Source: Mucilaginibacter sp. KACC 22773
Lineage (GTDB): Bacteria; Bacteroidota; Bacteroidia; Sphingobacteriales; Sphingobacteriaceae
Direction of reading: 5' to 3'
NCBI RefSeq assembly: GCF_028736215.1
Contig: NZ_CP117883.1
Coordinates: forward strand, 5,952,001-6,016,000
DNA: 64,000 bases
Part shown: in pieces, positions 1 through 8,729 of the stretch
Layout of the letters: each line of letters begins with the position of its first letter
How positions within the stretch are numbered: position 1 is the stretch's first letter
The notes under the pieces: model-generated
Databases searched by the model: none
What the model was told of the DNA's origin: nothing
The model's input: the letters and a program-made list of their open reading frames with translations, nothing else
Made by a program: the position numbers and the translations under genes

Positions 1-225
1 CATCCAATAATCAGTTTCCAGAATATATGCCTCTACCAGGTTGTCAAAATCTCTTTCAAAATAATCATAAATCAGTTTTTTAGTTACTCCTGCCTGCTTG
101 GCGACTTTGTTGACGCCAAGGCCGGTATGTCCCTCCGTTCGGAAGATCTCGCCTACCGCATCTATCAGTTTCCTCTTGGTCAATTCCTTGTTTTTGATAA
201 CCTTCGGTTTGTTATTGTTGTTCAT
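1..225 (-). CDS. TetR/AcrR-family transcriptional repressor, N-terminal part (runs off the left edge)
   Basis: The first 75 residues of a TetR-type regulator are visible and the frame is open to base 1, so the ligand-binding part lies outside the window. The N-terminus has the TetR helix-turn-helix, with GLGVNKVAKQAGVTKKLIYDYF at about residues 38-59 as the recognition region. The ATG at 223-225 follows an Asn-rich leader (MNNNNKPK). The DNA-binding segment is almost residue-for-residue the same as in the complete TetR gene at 33766-34404, although many codons differ. Target genes are unknown; the nearest neighbour upstream is the flavoreductase gene on the same strand. Confidence 0.85.
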   Translation of the reverse strand, partial: MNNNNKPKVIKNKELTKRKLIDAVGEIFRTEGHTGLGVNKVAKQAGVTKKLIYDYFERDFDNLVEAYILETDYWM

Positions 226-260
226 AGTACTATAGCTTAGGTTTTATAGATGAATTAGTA

Positions 261-983
261 TTATTCAAGTCCTTTTTTACCCAAGACCCAGAAAGGTTTT
301 ATTCTTAGCTGATCAGACTTCCAGTTGAAACCTTTTCGGAAAAAATTATTCAAGTCAACGCACAACCTGCCCTCCCCAGCAATAAGCGCTTTGGTAGTTT
401 CGATTGGTAGTTGACTAATCTGATGCAGATATGGAATAATATCTTCATTGGGATTTTGAGAAAACGGATAAAAATTAAATGGGCGAGATCCATCAATATC
501 CGCAAAGAAGTCAGCTGCATGTTCACCATAGATGAGACTGTAGATAATCTTACCTTCAGGAAGGTTCCGGTAGAGTTCATAGAAATGCCCCAGGGCTGAA
601 AGATCCCCGATAAACACGTAATTATCAGCGGCCGTATCAACCCACAAATTACTTTTATGCCATGAAAAATGGACTTGATTTCCGACTTCACAATTTTTTA
701 CCCAATGACTACCTGGACCTGCTGAATGGGTACATGCAGCAATGTCAATACAACCCGTTGGCTGGTCGATCTGCCAGACCGAATAGCTGCGGATATTATC
801 CCTGATGCTGACGTCACGACCTTTACCGACAAAAATTCTCAGAAAGTTGCCGGCTTTGTAATCGGTATGAATAACAGAGTCACTTTGCAATCGAATATGG
901 AAAGTATGAGGTGTTATTTGTTCCTTATAAGTGATTTCGGCTTTTATGAGAATGCTCATCAGTAATTTTTCAATAATTCCCAT
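261..983 (-). CDS. siderophore-interacting protein (FAD-dependent ferric-siderophore reductase family)
   Basis: A 240-residue cytoplasmic flavoprotein of the SIP family, which uses NAD(P)H to reduce ferric siderophores and free the iron. Visible hallmarks are the FAD-binding RSYSVW motif (about residues 65-70), a His..GPGSHW segment (about 86-93) that contacts flavin in the family, GDLSALGHF at the start of the nucleotide-binding domain, and the C-terminal FWVLGKKG that resembles the family's terminal YWR-G motif. Length is close to the family norm. An alternative start is Met9 at 957-959. Upstream there are three LytTR-type repeats (1061-1111), so it probably belongs to the regulon described in the findings. 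The substrate is inferred from family only. Confidence 0.82.
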   Translation of the reverse strand: MGIIEKLLMSILIKAEITYKEQITPHTFHIRLQSDSVIHTDYKAGNFLRIFVGKGRDVSIRDNIRSYSVWQIDQPTGCIDIAACTHSAGPGSHWVKNCEVGNQVHFSWHKSNLWVDTAADNYVFIGDLSALGHFYELYRNLPEGKIIYSLIYGEHAADFFADIDGSRPFNFYPFSQNPNEDIIPYLHQISQLPIETTKALIAGEGRLCVDLNNFFRKGFNWKSDQLRIKPFWVLGKKGLE

Positions 984-1023
984 AGGTCACACTTTTAGTT
1001 TCAGGGCTTGGCGGTAAATTAGA

Positions 1024-1111
1024 ACAAGGTACTTTCAGGAAGCAATCGGTGTCTAACTCTTATATCAAATGGGATAACTATTATACCAAATGCGGTATTT
1101 TTTATACCAAA
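1024..1111 (-). promoter_or_regulatory. LytTR-type operator (three repeats) and -7 box for the flavoreductase gene
   Basis: On the minus strand there are three 9-bp direct repeats, TTTGGTATA (1111-1103), TTTGGTATA (1090-1082) and TTTGATATA (1069-1061), each 21 bp from the next. The last one ends 30 bp before TACCTTGT (1031-1024), a weak match to the Bacteroidota -7 box. Two-turn direct repeats are the known mode of LytTR-domain binding; which regulator binds here is inferred. Confidence 0.72.
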
Positions 1112-1197
1112 ACATCCCGCCGTTTTGCAAATGATCAATTAAAAGCCCAATGCTATTGTCGACCCATTATGAGATTAAAATTTTGATCATAAAATCA

Positions 1198-1264
1198 TTT
1201 CGTATAATTTATAACGGCTTTGATATAAAATAAACCGGGAGGTTTTTCGCATTGTTTATATTTG
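1198..1264 (+). promoter_or_regulatory. LytTR-type operator (two repeats) and -7 box for the LytS/LytTR pair
   Basis: TTTCGTATA (1198-1206) and TTTGATATA (1219-1227) are 21 bp apart, and the second ends 30 bp before a perfect -7 box TATATTTG (1257-1264). The kinase ATG at 1275 is only 10 bp beyond that box, so the leader is very short. The site suggests that the two-component pair regulates itself. It is separate from the operator of the divergent flavoreductase gene. Confidence 0.75.
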
Positions 1265-1274
1265 ATAATCAATT

Positions 1275-2327
1275 ATGTTCGATCACGACAATAAAACAGA
1301 CCCCTATTCAAGATTAAAAAGGGCATTAACGAAGTCAAGGCCATTCAGGCATTTGTTTGTTTTGTCAGTTATTGCTTTAGCCTTCTATTTCAGCAACGCA
1401 ACGCCTATTTATGAACAATCGCTGGTAACCTACTATAAACTGGCGTACTGCTCACTCTGCTTGTTACTATGCTATATCAATATGTATGTATTAGTGCCAA
1501 AGCTGCTTTTTGCCGGCAGACCAACACAGTACAGATTTTCGTTTTTTGGAATGATCGCTATTGCATCGCTTGCAGTAATCATTAGCCAGTTGATTTTAAA
1601 GTCGCTTGATCAGAGCTATTACACAAAGACCATATTTGTTCCGCCCATTATACCAAACGTATTTATTGCCACTGTTTTTTTGGGCACATCTACAGCGATA
1701 AAGTTATTTCAGCAATGGATAAGGGATACAAAACGGATTAATGAACTGACGAGCGCTGGATTGCGTTCTGAACTGGAACAACTAAAAAATCAGATCAATC
1801 CGCACTTCCTGTTCAATATGCTTAATAACGCCAATGTACTGATACAAAAAGATCCTTTTAAGGCTTCGCAGGTTATCATGAAACTAAGCGATTTGCTCCG
1901 ATACCAGCTATATGACAGCGCGAGAGAAAATGTTTTATTGACTTCCGAAATTCAATTTTTAAACGATTCGCTCGATCTTGAAAAAATCAGGCGTGATGAT
2001 TTCAATTACACCGTTTCCAAGCTCGGGCAGGTAAGCGGAATACAGGTACCGCCATTTCTATTCATCACTTTCGTTGAAAATGCAATCAAGCATAGTCTTT
2101 CTTCTGAAAGTCCATCTTTCGTTGATATAAGATTTGATGTCGAGGGTAAGCAAGTGAATTTTCTTTGCGTTAACTCTTGTCCATTAAAAAAATGCTTTCA
2201 GGAAGTTGGCGGATTAGGCTTGAAAAATATTAAACGGCGACTTGAACTTTTATTCCCCAACCGTCACGAGCTGACAATCATAGAACAGGAAAGCCATTTT
2301 ACAGTTAAACTAAAAATTCAATTATGA
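1275..2327 (+). CDS. LytS/YehU-type sensor histidine kinase
   Basis: A 350-residue membrane histidine kinase of the His_kinase (PF06580) type. About four hydrophobic segments fill residues 25-145 and no extracellular sensor domain is seen. The phospho-acceptor region is LKNQINPHFLFNMLNN (about residues 171-186, His in NPHFLFN). The ATP-binding N-box is FVENAIKH (about 262-269), followed by the GGLGLKNIKRRL glycine box near the C-terminus. Its stop overlaps the start of the LytTR regulator by 4 bp (ATGA), so the two are translationally coupled. It is a full-length paralogue of the kinase at 29033-30085. The signal sensed is unknown. Confidence 0.93.
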   Translation: MFDHDNKTDPYSRLKRALTKSRPFRHLFVLSVIALAFYFSNATPIYEQSLVTYYKLAYCSLCLLLCYINMYVLVPKLLFAGRPTQYRFSFFGMIAIASLAVIISQLILKSLDQSYYTKTIFVPPIIPNVFIATVFLGTSTAIKLFQQWIRDTKRINELTSAGLRSELEQLKNQINPHFLFNMLNNANVLIQKDPFKASQVIMKLSDLLRYQLYDSARENVLLTSEIQFLNDSLDLEKIRRDDFNYTVSKLGQVSGIQVPPFLFITFVENAIKHSLSSESPSFVDIRFDVEGKQVNFLCVNSCPLKKCFQEVGGLGLKNIKRRLELLFPNRHELTIIEQESHFTVKLKIQL

Positions 2328-3046
2328 ACTGCATAGTTGTTGATGATGAACCATTGGCCAGAGAAGCAATTGTTGGCCTAATTAGTCAGGTTCCGGAACT
2401 TGAGTTCGTCAAAGAGTTCAGCAGCGCTGACGCTGCTGCAAAATACCTGGAAACCGAGCATGTAGATATCATTTTCCTCGATATTCAAATGCCTGGAACT
2501 GACGGTATCTCATTTGCACAAACAATCCCGCAAAAAACAATGGTCATCTTTACTACGGCCTATAGCCAGTATGCTCTGGAAAGTTATGAGATTGATGCCC
2601 TTGATTATCTAATAAAACCGGTTAAACCGGAGCGTTTTCAACGGGCGGTCGCTAAAGCCATGTCCTATAAAAAACTGCTTGAAACAGATACTTATGTCGT
2701 TGACGTCAACGATATACAGGAAAACTATTTTTTTATCCGGGCTGACAGAAAGGTATTTAAAGTATTGTTTAATGATATCCTTTTTATACAAGGGCTTAAG
2801 GATTACGTTGTGCTTTTCACTACCGATCAAAAGGTCATAACAGCAATGAATATCAAAACTATCCAGGCCAGATTACCACTTAACATATTCATAAGAACAA
2901 GTAAATCTTATATTATAAATAAACATAAGATCAGTTCCTTCGATAACAACACTGTTTATATCGATCAGCATGAGATCCCTATCGGTAACAGTTATCATGC
3001 GGCATTTTTTGAAGATTTTGTAAACAAAAAATTATTCTCCAAATAA
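2324..3046 (+). CDS. LytTR-family response regulator (receiver + LytTR DNA-binding domain)
   Basis: A 240-residue cytoplasmic response regulator. The receiver (about residues 1-118) keeps the acidic pair DD at 7-8, the phospho-acceptor Asp in FLDIQMPG (about residue 52), the TT switch residues and the conserved Lys in LIKP. The LytTR DNA-binding domain covers about residues 140-235. It overlaps its kinase gene by 4 bp and is the obvious phosphorylation partner. It is the best candidate to bind the 21-bp-spaced repeats found upstream of its own operon and of six other transcription units in this window, which is inference from domain type and site spacing. Confidence 0.93.
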   Translation: MNCIVVDDEPLAREAIVGLISQVPELEFVKEFSSADAAAKYLETEHVDIIFLDIQMPGTDGISFAQTIPQKTMVIFTTAYSQYALESYEIDALDYLIKPVKPERFQRAVAKAMSYKKLLETDTYVVDVNDIQENYFFIRADRKVFKVLFNDILFIQGLKDYVVLFTTDQKVITAMNIKTIQARLPLNIFIRTSKSYIINKHKISSFDNNTVYIDQHEIPIGNSYHAAFFEDFVNKKLFSK

Positions 3047-3511
3047 TTATAATACACCACTAATAATGCAGCGCACAGTTTGCATTTCAATAAATCCTTA
3101 TTCTTTAGAAGACGTCAGTTCTTATCTTCTTGCCTTTTAAAGATTTTGTAAATTTCAAGGCCCGAAATGAGCAATCATCAAGGGTTTTTTTTGCCCACTT
3201 CTTTGGACCGAATCACCGTTCGGTTTATTAAATCCGGCGATATCATCCATTTCATCTAATTGACAGCCGCTTTGGTATAATATCAAAATGAGGATAGGCT
3301 ATTGACGATAGTTTTGAGCATCAAACAAAATAAGATGTACAAGACAATCACCATTTTCCTATTACGAGTAAGCGGGTTTGACCTGCCTACCTCGCAGGTT
3401 CTGTCGGCTGGTTTGCACTTCCTGATTGAAAACACGCTTTATTATTTCCGGATATCAAGCAATCCGTTCAGGCATATTCTACACCACTCATCCACTATTA
3501 ACTTTTATCCC
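3047..3511 (+). other. intergenic region with weak hairpin, LytTR promoter and long leader
   Basis: This 465-bp stretch has no convincing gene. A 6-bp hairpin (ACCGAA 3207-3212 with TTCGGT 3219-3224, then T/A-rich) may end the LytTR transcript. The promoter for the next operon is at 3250-3316, giving a leader of roughly 190 nt that contains another small hairpin (ACCTGC 3381-3386 with GCAGGT 3394-3399). An open frame extends the next gene upstream to 3302, but those residues do not look like a protein N-terminus and the signal peptide begins at 3512. Confidence 0.5.
3250..3316 (+). promoter_or_regulatory. LytTR-type operator (one good, one degenerate repeat) and -7 box for the exporter operon
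   Basis: TTTGGTATA (3271-3279) lies 21 bp downstream of a degenerate copy, TTTCATCTA (3250-3258, 6 of 9 matches). The good copy ends 30 bp before TAGTTTTG (3309-3316), a perfect match to TAnnTTTG. The geometry is the same as at the other six sites. Confidence 0.65.
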
Positions 3512-4492
3512 ATGAAGATTATTTTAACCCTGGTGCTGGCTTTGGGCTTCACCCCGGCATTTGCCCAAACTGTAGATACGATCACCAAAGTCAAAGGCGA
3601 ACCCATACAGGAAAAGTTTCCGAACAGAAGAAACTTCGAAGTTAAATACGAGCAATTCGCTCCGACAGATTACGCCCCGGATTTTAATGGGGAGCCCAAA
3701 GGCACTGGAAGAATAACCAACCATTACCGTTTCAAGGCGGCGGTTACCGTTCCGGTATATACCAGCGACCGGTGGCTGATCAATACATCCGTCAAGTATA
3801 AATATGAAGCCTTTGAATTCGGCGACTTTATACCATTGCCGGGAACTTCGTCAGCCATAACCCAGAACCCGCAGGATAATTATCATTTGTTTACCGGTTC
3901 GTTAAGCGTTACACGGTTTGGTTCCTTGTTCGGTAAGAGAATGGCTTATAACGGTTTAATATTTGCCGATGCGACTGATCAGGATTTTGGCCGCGTAAAA
4001 GGAAATCTGTCAGCAACCATGATCCTGAAGCGAACAAGAACAACCAGCTTTGCCGTTGGGGTCTCTGCGATGATCGACCGTTCCGCGCCTATTCCGTTCA
4101 TGCCCATCATTTCCTATCAGCACGCCTTTAGTAACGATTGGGCGCTGGACGTATTCCTGCCGCAACGCCTGATGATCAGAAAAGGTGTCTTCAAGAATGG
4201 CTGGATCTCCCTGGGAACAGAAATGGAAAATGAACTGCTTTATGTGAGAATAGGCCCGGCGCAGACCGGTACGCTATACGATTACAGGCAGATGGAACTC
4301 AAATCGGGCCTAACTTACGAACATAATCTTGGACACAACATCATTGCCACCTTCAAAGGTGGTATGACTAACTACATGAACGCAAGGGGGGTTATCAAAG
4401 GCCAGTCAAGCGACACCTATGAATTCAGGACACACCCTGATCCCACAGGTTATTTCAGCCTTGGCATCTCGTTCCACCCATTTGAAAAATAG
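3512..4492 (+). CDS. secreted outer-membrane beta-barrel protein (DUF6268-like)
   Basis: A 326-residue exported protein, first in the exporter operon. I chose the ATG at 3512 because it begins a clear signal peptide (MKIILTLVLALGFTPAFAQ), whereas the frame upstream to 3302 has no such character. The mature part is rich in alternating hydrophobic strands and ends GYFSLGISFHPFEK, a terminal-strand pattern typical of outer-membrane barrels. It resembles the DUF6268 family as I recall it, but that assignment is weak. The 35-bp gap to the YceI gene suggests co-transcription. Its role may be as an outer-membrane companion of the uptake or export genes around it. Confidence 0.7.
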   Translation: MKIILTLVLALGFTPAFAQTVDTITKVKGEPIQEKFPNRRNFEVKYEQFAPTDYAPDFNGEPKGTGRITNHYRFKAAVTVPVYTSDRWLINTSVKYKYEAFEFGDFIPLPGTSSAITQNPQDNYHLFTGSLSVTRFGSLFGKRMAYNGLIFADATDQDFGRVKGNLSATMILKRTRTTSFAVGVSAMIDRSAPIPFMPIISYQHAFSNDWALDVFLPQRLMIRKGVFKNGWISLGTEMENELLYVRIGPAQTGTLYDYRQMELKSGLTYEHNLGHNIIATFKGGMTNYMNARGVIKGQSSDTYEFRTHPDPTGYFSLGISFHPFEK

Positions 4493-4527
4493 ACAAAAAA
4501 TTAAATAAAAACCATAATCAAAACACC

Positions 4528-5058
4528 ATGAAAAAGAACATCAATGTGCTGCTTTTACTGATCGTTATCGGTATGAGTAATATGGCCTTCAACGTGATCA
4601 CTACCTGGAAGGTAAAAGAGGACGACTATTCGGTTAAAATATCCGGCAAAAAAATAGAAGGAACATTTACAGGCTTAAAAGCGAGCTTAAATTTTGATCC
4701 TGCGCATTTGGAGTCCAGCAATTTAACGGCTACGATCGATGCCGGAAGTTTAAGCACCGGTAATTTTCTGAAAACCAACCATGCGCTGTCGGAAGAAGCG
4801 ATGGATGCTAAGAAATATCCCATCATCAAATTTCAGTCCGAAGCTATTTCGAGAAAAGGAAATGCTTATGAAGCCAGCGGCAAGCTGACCCTTAAAGGCG
4901 TCACCAAGGAAATTACCATCACGTTCACCTTTATCGGTAATAACGCAGAAGGCGCCTTTAAAGGCGATTTCAAATTCAACCCGCATGACTATAACATCAA
5001 TCGCCATGGCACTCCTGAAGAGATCCTGGTTACCCTGAACATTCCCGTAACGCGTTAA
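4528..5058 (+). CDS. YceI-family periplasmic lipid-binding-like protein
   Basis: A 176-residue secreted protein with an N-terminal signal sequence (about residues 1-22). It shows the YceI pattern: an early W-K-V segment, the mid-protein D-A-K-K-Y-P-I-I-K-F-Q-S strand, then GNAYEASGKLTLKGVTKEIT and a late FKFNPHDYNI segment. YceI proteins form a small lipocalin-like barrel that binds isoprenoid or lipid-like ligands; the ligand here is unknown. It sits between the barrel protein and the TolC gene, 2 bp from the latter, so it is probably translated from the same exporter message. Confidence 0.9.
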   Translation: MKKNINVLLLLIVIGMSNMAFNVITTWKVKEDDYSVKISGKKIEGTFTGLKASLNFDPAHLESSNLTATIDAGSLSTGNFLKTNHALSEEAMDAKKYPIIKFQSEAISRKGNAYEASGKLTLKGVTKEITITFTFIGNNAEGAFKGDFKFNPHDYNINRHGTPEEILVTLNIPVTR

Positions 5059-5060
5059 AC

Positions 5061-6383
5061 ATGAAAGCGGCTAACTATTCATTTATACTGGTGTTGTTGC
5101 TGCATGGCCCGTTTGTTTGGGCACAGCAAAAGGTAATCTTTCATTCCCTGGATGAAGTTTATACTTATGCAGACAGCCACAGCACTACTTTCCGCAATGC
5201 CGGCCAGCAAGCCACCCTGGCAAAATACCAGACGCTTGCGGCTAGGCTGGGTCAGTGGAACCTGCAGGGCAGAACGACGTTCACGCTAACGGATAATACC
5301 AAGCTCAATACGAGTTTTATCCCGGCTGAAGTATTTGGCGGGCCGGCGGGTACGTTTCAACCCGTGACTTTCGGGCAAAAGTACCAGAGCAATGTCACGT
5401 TCGCTCCACAAATTGACCTGATCAATCCTTACGCTGCCGCATTGGTCAGAGCAAATAAAACTAACGAACAATTAGTAGCCGTTAATAATCTGTTAGATAA
5501 AAAGGCAGTTTTCGAAAGTATTTCAGCGGCTTATCATAACATCCTTTCTTACCAGCGACAGATCACAGTTACGGAGAAAAGCCTGGCAAATGCAGATACG
5601 CTTAGTACCATTTTAAAGAACAGGCAGCAGGAAGGTCTCGCCAGGGGGCAGGATGTAAATAACGGAGACGCAAACCGCCTGACCGTTAAAGATAAGTTGC
5701 AGCAGCTAGAAGTCCAGCTTTCCCAGCAGTACAACAGCCTGAAATTACTAGCGGACATCGACTCTGCTGCAAGCGTGGTTATCGCGCCGTCAGAAAAAGA
5801 TAAGCAATCCGGACCGGACTTCAGCCTTTCCGCAAATAGCGACCTCCTCCAGCGGCAGAGCGAATGGCAAACCAAATACCAGGAGGCGACACTCCGGGCT
5901 GACAAGCGGTGGCTTTTACCAACGGTAAACCTTTTCAGCTCTTTCGGCTGGCAACAAACTACCAACAATCATTTCTTCGATAGCAGCAGCTGGTTTGGAA
6001 CAAGTTTCGTTGGTTTAAGGTTGACTATTCCCCTGTTGCCCGAGGCATCGAAGATCGCATCGGTCAAATATGACCGCGTCAACCTGCAGATCGCCAAAAA
6101 TAACTGGCAGCACAATATGCTACAGGACCGGATCAATAATAACCAGCTTGAGCTGGATTATCAGAAAGCTTTCAAAAGTTACCGGCTTGCGGTGGATATC
6201 GAATCTCTTCGTAAAGATTCCTATTACAAAAACCTGGCGATCTACCGGGAAGGCCTGCTTTCGGCAACAGATCTTATTAACTCTTTTGACGACTGGCTTA
6301 ACAGCAGCCTGAATACAGTGGCCCTCCAGGCGACAACTGAATACGCAAAAAGTAAAATTATCCTTAGTAATACCATCAAATGA
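5061..6383 (+). CDS. TolC-family outer-membrane efflux protein
   Basis: A 440-residue secreted protein with a signal peptide ending near WAQQ (about residue 22). It has the long helical repeats of outer-membrane efflux proteins, including two Gln/Leu-rich coiled-coil stretches at about residues 140-230 and 330-430. It forms the outer-membrane duct of a tripartite exporter. Its stop overlaps the start of the HlyD-type adaptor by 4 bp, and the permease and ATPase follow directly, so the complete machine is encoded in order. Confidence 0.92.
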   Translation: MKAANYSFILVLLLHGPFVWAQQKVIFHSLDEVYTYADSHSTTFRNAGQQATLAKYQTLAARLGQWNLQGRTTFTLTDNTKLNTSFIPAEVFGGPAGTFQPVTFGQKYQSNVTFAPQIDLINPYAAALVRANKTNEQLVAVNNLLDKKAVFESISAAYHNILSYQRQITVTEKSLANADTLSTILKNRQQEGLARGQDVNNGDANRLTVKDKLQQLEVQLSQQYNSLKLLADIDSAASVVIAPSEKDKQSGPDFSLSANSDLLQRQSEWQTKYQEATLRADKRWLLPTVNLFSSFGWQQTTNNHFFDSSSWFGTSFVGLRLTIPLLPEASKIASVKYDRVNLQIAKNNWQHNMLQDRINNNQLELDYQKAFKSYRLAVDIESLRKDSYYKNLAIYREGLLSATDLINSFDDWLNSSLNTVALQATTEYAKSKIILSNTIK

Positions 6384-7477
6384 AAAGAGCATATATAGGT
6401 ATCGTTATCGCCGGTTTAATCCTACTGGCCTCCTGCGGAAGCAAAATACCGGAAACCAAACCCATTCATAAAGATATCACCGAAATGGTCTTCGCATCCG
6501 GGATGTTGCAGGCGGATGACCAGTATAATCTGACCGCACAAACGGATGGTTATCTGGTGAAAATGAATTTCAAAGAAGGAGATGACGTGCAGCAGGGTCA
6601 GTTGCTGGCTGTTATTGATAACAACCAAAATGTTATCAATGCCAGGAGCGCCAGTAAATTGTATGCTATCGCACGCGAAAAAACCGATCCGTCTGCACCC
6701 GCACTGTTACAGATCAAAGCGAATATCCAGGCGGCCGTGGCCAAACTCCAGTTAGATCAGCAGCAGACAGACCGGTATAAAAGGCTGTTTGCGAATAATA
6801 GTGTTTCCAAATCCGAATATGAGAATGCACAGCTTACACTGACTAATTCCCAGGCCAGCTTAAAGGCTTTACAGGAGCAATATCAGGATCAGCAGCTGAG
6901 CGCCAGGCAACAGGAGGTTTCGCAGCGTTATGCCAGTGATGTCAACCGGGTGGTTAAGCAACAGAATCAGCTCACCGCACTTCATACGGGCAGGATATAC
7001 ATTAGACAGAAACAGTTGGGTGATTATGTCCGTCAGGGCGACGTGATCGCGGTCATCGGTAACCCGGACCTGATCTACGCCCGCCTTAATGTCGACGAAA
7101 CCAATATGTCGAAACTGAAAATAGGTGATACTGTAATGGTCAAATTAAATACCAATAAGGATAAAGTTTACCCCGCTATCCTGAAGCAGATCCTTCCTGC
7201 CTTTGACGATACGACACGTTCCTTCATTGTGAAAGCTTATTTTTTAAAACGACCGGAACTGGATATCACGGGTACGCAGTTAGAGGCAAATATTATAACC
7301 GGCACCAGGAAGAATGCATTAGTCATCCCTGCTGCCTACCTGAGTTACGGCAATAAAGTGACTTTAAAGGAAGGAAAAAAACAGGTGTCTGTCCATCCGG
7401 GAATTATATCGACAGATTGGGTGGAAATTTTAAGTGGTATCAAGGCAGACGAAATGATCATTATCCCACAGCACTGA
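6380..7477 (+). CDS. HlyD/MacA-type periplasmic adaptor lipoprotein
   Basis: A 365-residue adaptor of the membrane-fusion family that links an inner-membrane transporter to the TolC duct. The N-terminus has a lipobox (LILLASC, Cys19), so it is probably lipid-anchored. A biotinyl-lipoyl half-motif (LVKMNFKEGDDVQQGQLLAVID) lies near residues 53-75, a long coiled coil at about 95-190, and the second lipoyl half GDYVRQGDVIAVIG at about 213-226. It overlaps the TolC gene by 4 bp and ends 2 bp before the FtsX-type permease. Confidence 0.93.
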   Translation: MKRAYIGIVIAGLILLASCGSKIPETKPIHKDITEMVFASGMLQADDQYNLTAQTDGYLVKMNFKEGDDVQQGQLLAVIDNNQNVINARSASKLYAIAREKTDPSAPALLQIKANIQAAVAKLQLDQQQTDRYKRLFANNSVSKSEYENAQLTLTNSQASLKALQEQYQDQQLSARQQEVSQRYASDVNRVVKQQNQLTALHTGRIYIRQKQLGDYVRQGDVIAVIGNPDLIYARLNVDETNMSKLKIGDTVMVKLNTNKDKVYPAILKQILPAFDDTTRSFIVKAYFLKRPELDITGTQLEANIITGTRKNALVIPAAYLSYGNKVTLKEGKKQVSVHPGIISTDWVEILSGIKADEMIIIPQH

Positions 7478-7479
7478 TT

Positions 7480-8727
7480 ATGGCAAGGCAATTTAAACAT
7501 AACGTTGATACCGAGATATCAATCACCTATATCATCACCAGCAGAAAGCTGACTTTGGTCGCTGCCCTGGGCGTGACCATTGGCATTGCGATATTTATAT
7601 TCATGAACTGTATGACTGCGGGGTTTACCCGCAAGTCCAATACGATGATCTTTAATAACACCCCCCATATCAGGGTGTATAAAGATGATCAGATCAGCCA
7701 GCCGCTGATCAAAAGTATCAGTTCGAAAAAGCTGGACATGATCAGCAATCCAAAAGTGGTACCGGAAAGTGACCGAATCGTTGACCCGGATAAGATCGTA
7801 GCCTTACTGAAAGCGCAGCCCGACGTACAGATCGTCACGCCGCAAATAGCAGTGAGCGTATTCTACAACAGCGGCCTTTCCCAGATCAACGGTAATGCGT
7901 CCGGCGTAGATATTATAGAAGCGGACAGGATGTTCAATATAAAACCGACGATGGTAGAAGGCAGGATGGAAGATCTGGCAATCCTGCCGAACGGAATTCT
8001 GCTGGGTGTTGGGATCGCCGCTAAAATGAATGTTAAGACAGGCGATAACATCAGCATCACCTCATCAAGAAACGTCAACCGGGTCATGAAGGTTGCCGGC
8101 TTGTTTAAGACGAATAATTCCGTAACTGATAAAACCAAATCGTACATCAGCGTACATTCCGCCCAGCAACTCATGCGGGAGGGGGCCAGTTATGTCACGG
8201 ATATCGATGTCGACGTCACCGATTTCACGAAAGCCGCGGATTATTCCGCGCGATTTTCTGCGCTGACAGGGTATAAAGCCGAAGACTGGAAAGCCGCCAA
8301 CAATACTTTGGTGAGCGCAGCGAATATGCGAAGTGTCCTGGTTACTGCCATATCCATGTCTATTCTGCTTGTGGCCGGATTCGGAATTTACAACATCCTG
8401 AACATGACCATCAGCCAGAAGATCAATGATATCGCCATCCTTAAAGCCATGGGCTTCCAGGGCAACGACGTGATCCGGATCTTTGTCTTGCAGGGGGCGC
8501 TTATCGGCCTGATGGGCATTATAGCCGGACTGGTCATGGCCGGGCTGCTCGTCTTTTTTACCTCCAAGATCTATGTCGGAGGCGACATCGGCTATTTCCC
8601 GATCATATTTGACGGTTCCATTTTTATCCGGGGAAGTTTATTCGGACTGGTCATCACCCTGCTGGCGGGCTACCTTCCCGCCAGGAAAGCCGCGAATGTT
8701 GACCCGGTATCCATTTTCAGAAAATAA
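7480..8727 (+). CDS. MacB/LolC-type ABC transporter permease (FtsX domain)
   Basis: A 415-residue inner-membrane permease. The start is the ATG at 7480, 2 bp after the adaptor; the longer frame from 7417 would overlap the adaptor gene and adds no domain. One membrane segment near residues 25-45 is followed by a large periplasmic MacB core domain (about 50-270) and three C-terminal membrane segments with the FtsX signature (INDIAILKAMGF, about 320-331). In MacB the ATPase is fused; here it is a separate gene 2 bp downstream, as in LolCDE-type transporters. Such transporters extrude substrates from the periplasm through TolC. Confidence 0.93.
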   Translation: MARQFKHNVDTEISITYIITSRKLTLVAALGVTIGIAIFIFMNCMTAGFTRKSNTMIFNNTPHIRVYKDDQISQPLIKSISSKKLDMISNPKVVPESDRIVDPDKIVALLKAQPDVQIVTPQIAVSVFYNSGLSQINGNASGVDIIEADRMFNIKPTMVEGRMEDLAILPNGILLGVGIAAKMNVKTGDNISITSSRNVNRVMKVAGLFKTNNSVTDKTKSYISVHSAQQLMREGASYVTDIDVDVTDFTKAADYSARFSALTGYKAEDWKAANNTLVSAANMRSVLVTAISMSILLVAGFGIYNILNMTISQKINDIAILKAMGFQGNDVIRIFVLQGALIGLMGIIAGLVMAGLLVFFTSKIYVGGDIGYFPIIFDGSIFIRGSLFGLVITLLAGYLPARKAANVDPVSIFRK

Positions 8728-8729
8728 TC

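Noticed and set aside
1182..1190. TTTGATCAT near the LytS promoter
   Set aside because: Its distance to the next box is 16 bp rather than 21, so it is taken as chance.
3302..3511. 70-residue N-terminal extension of the barrel protein
   Set aside because: The extension begins ahead of and overlaps the -7 box, and a clean signal peptide begins at 3512.
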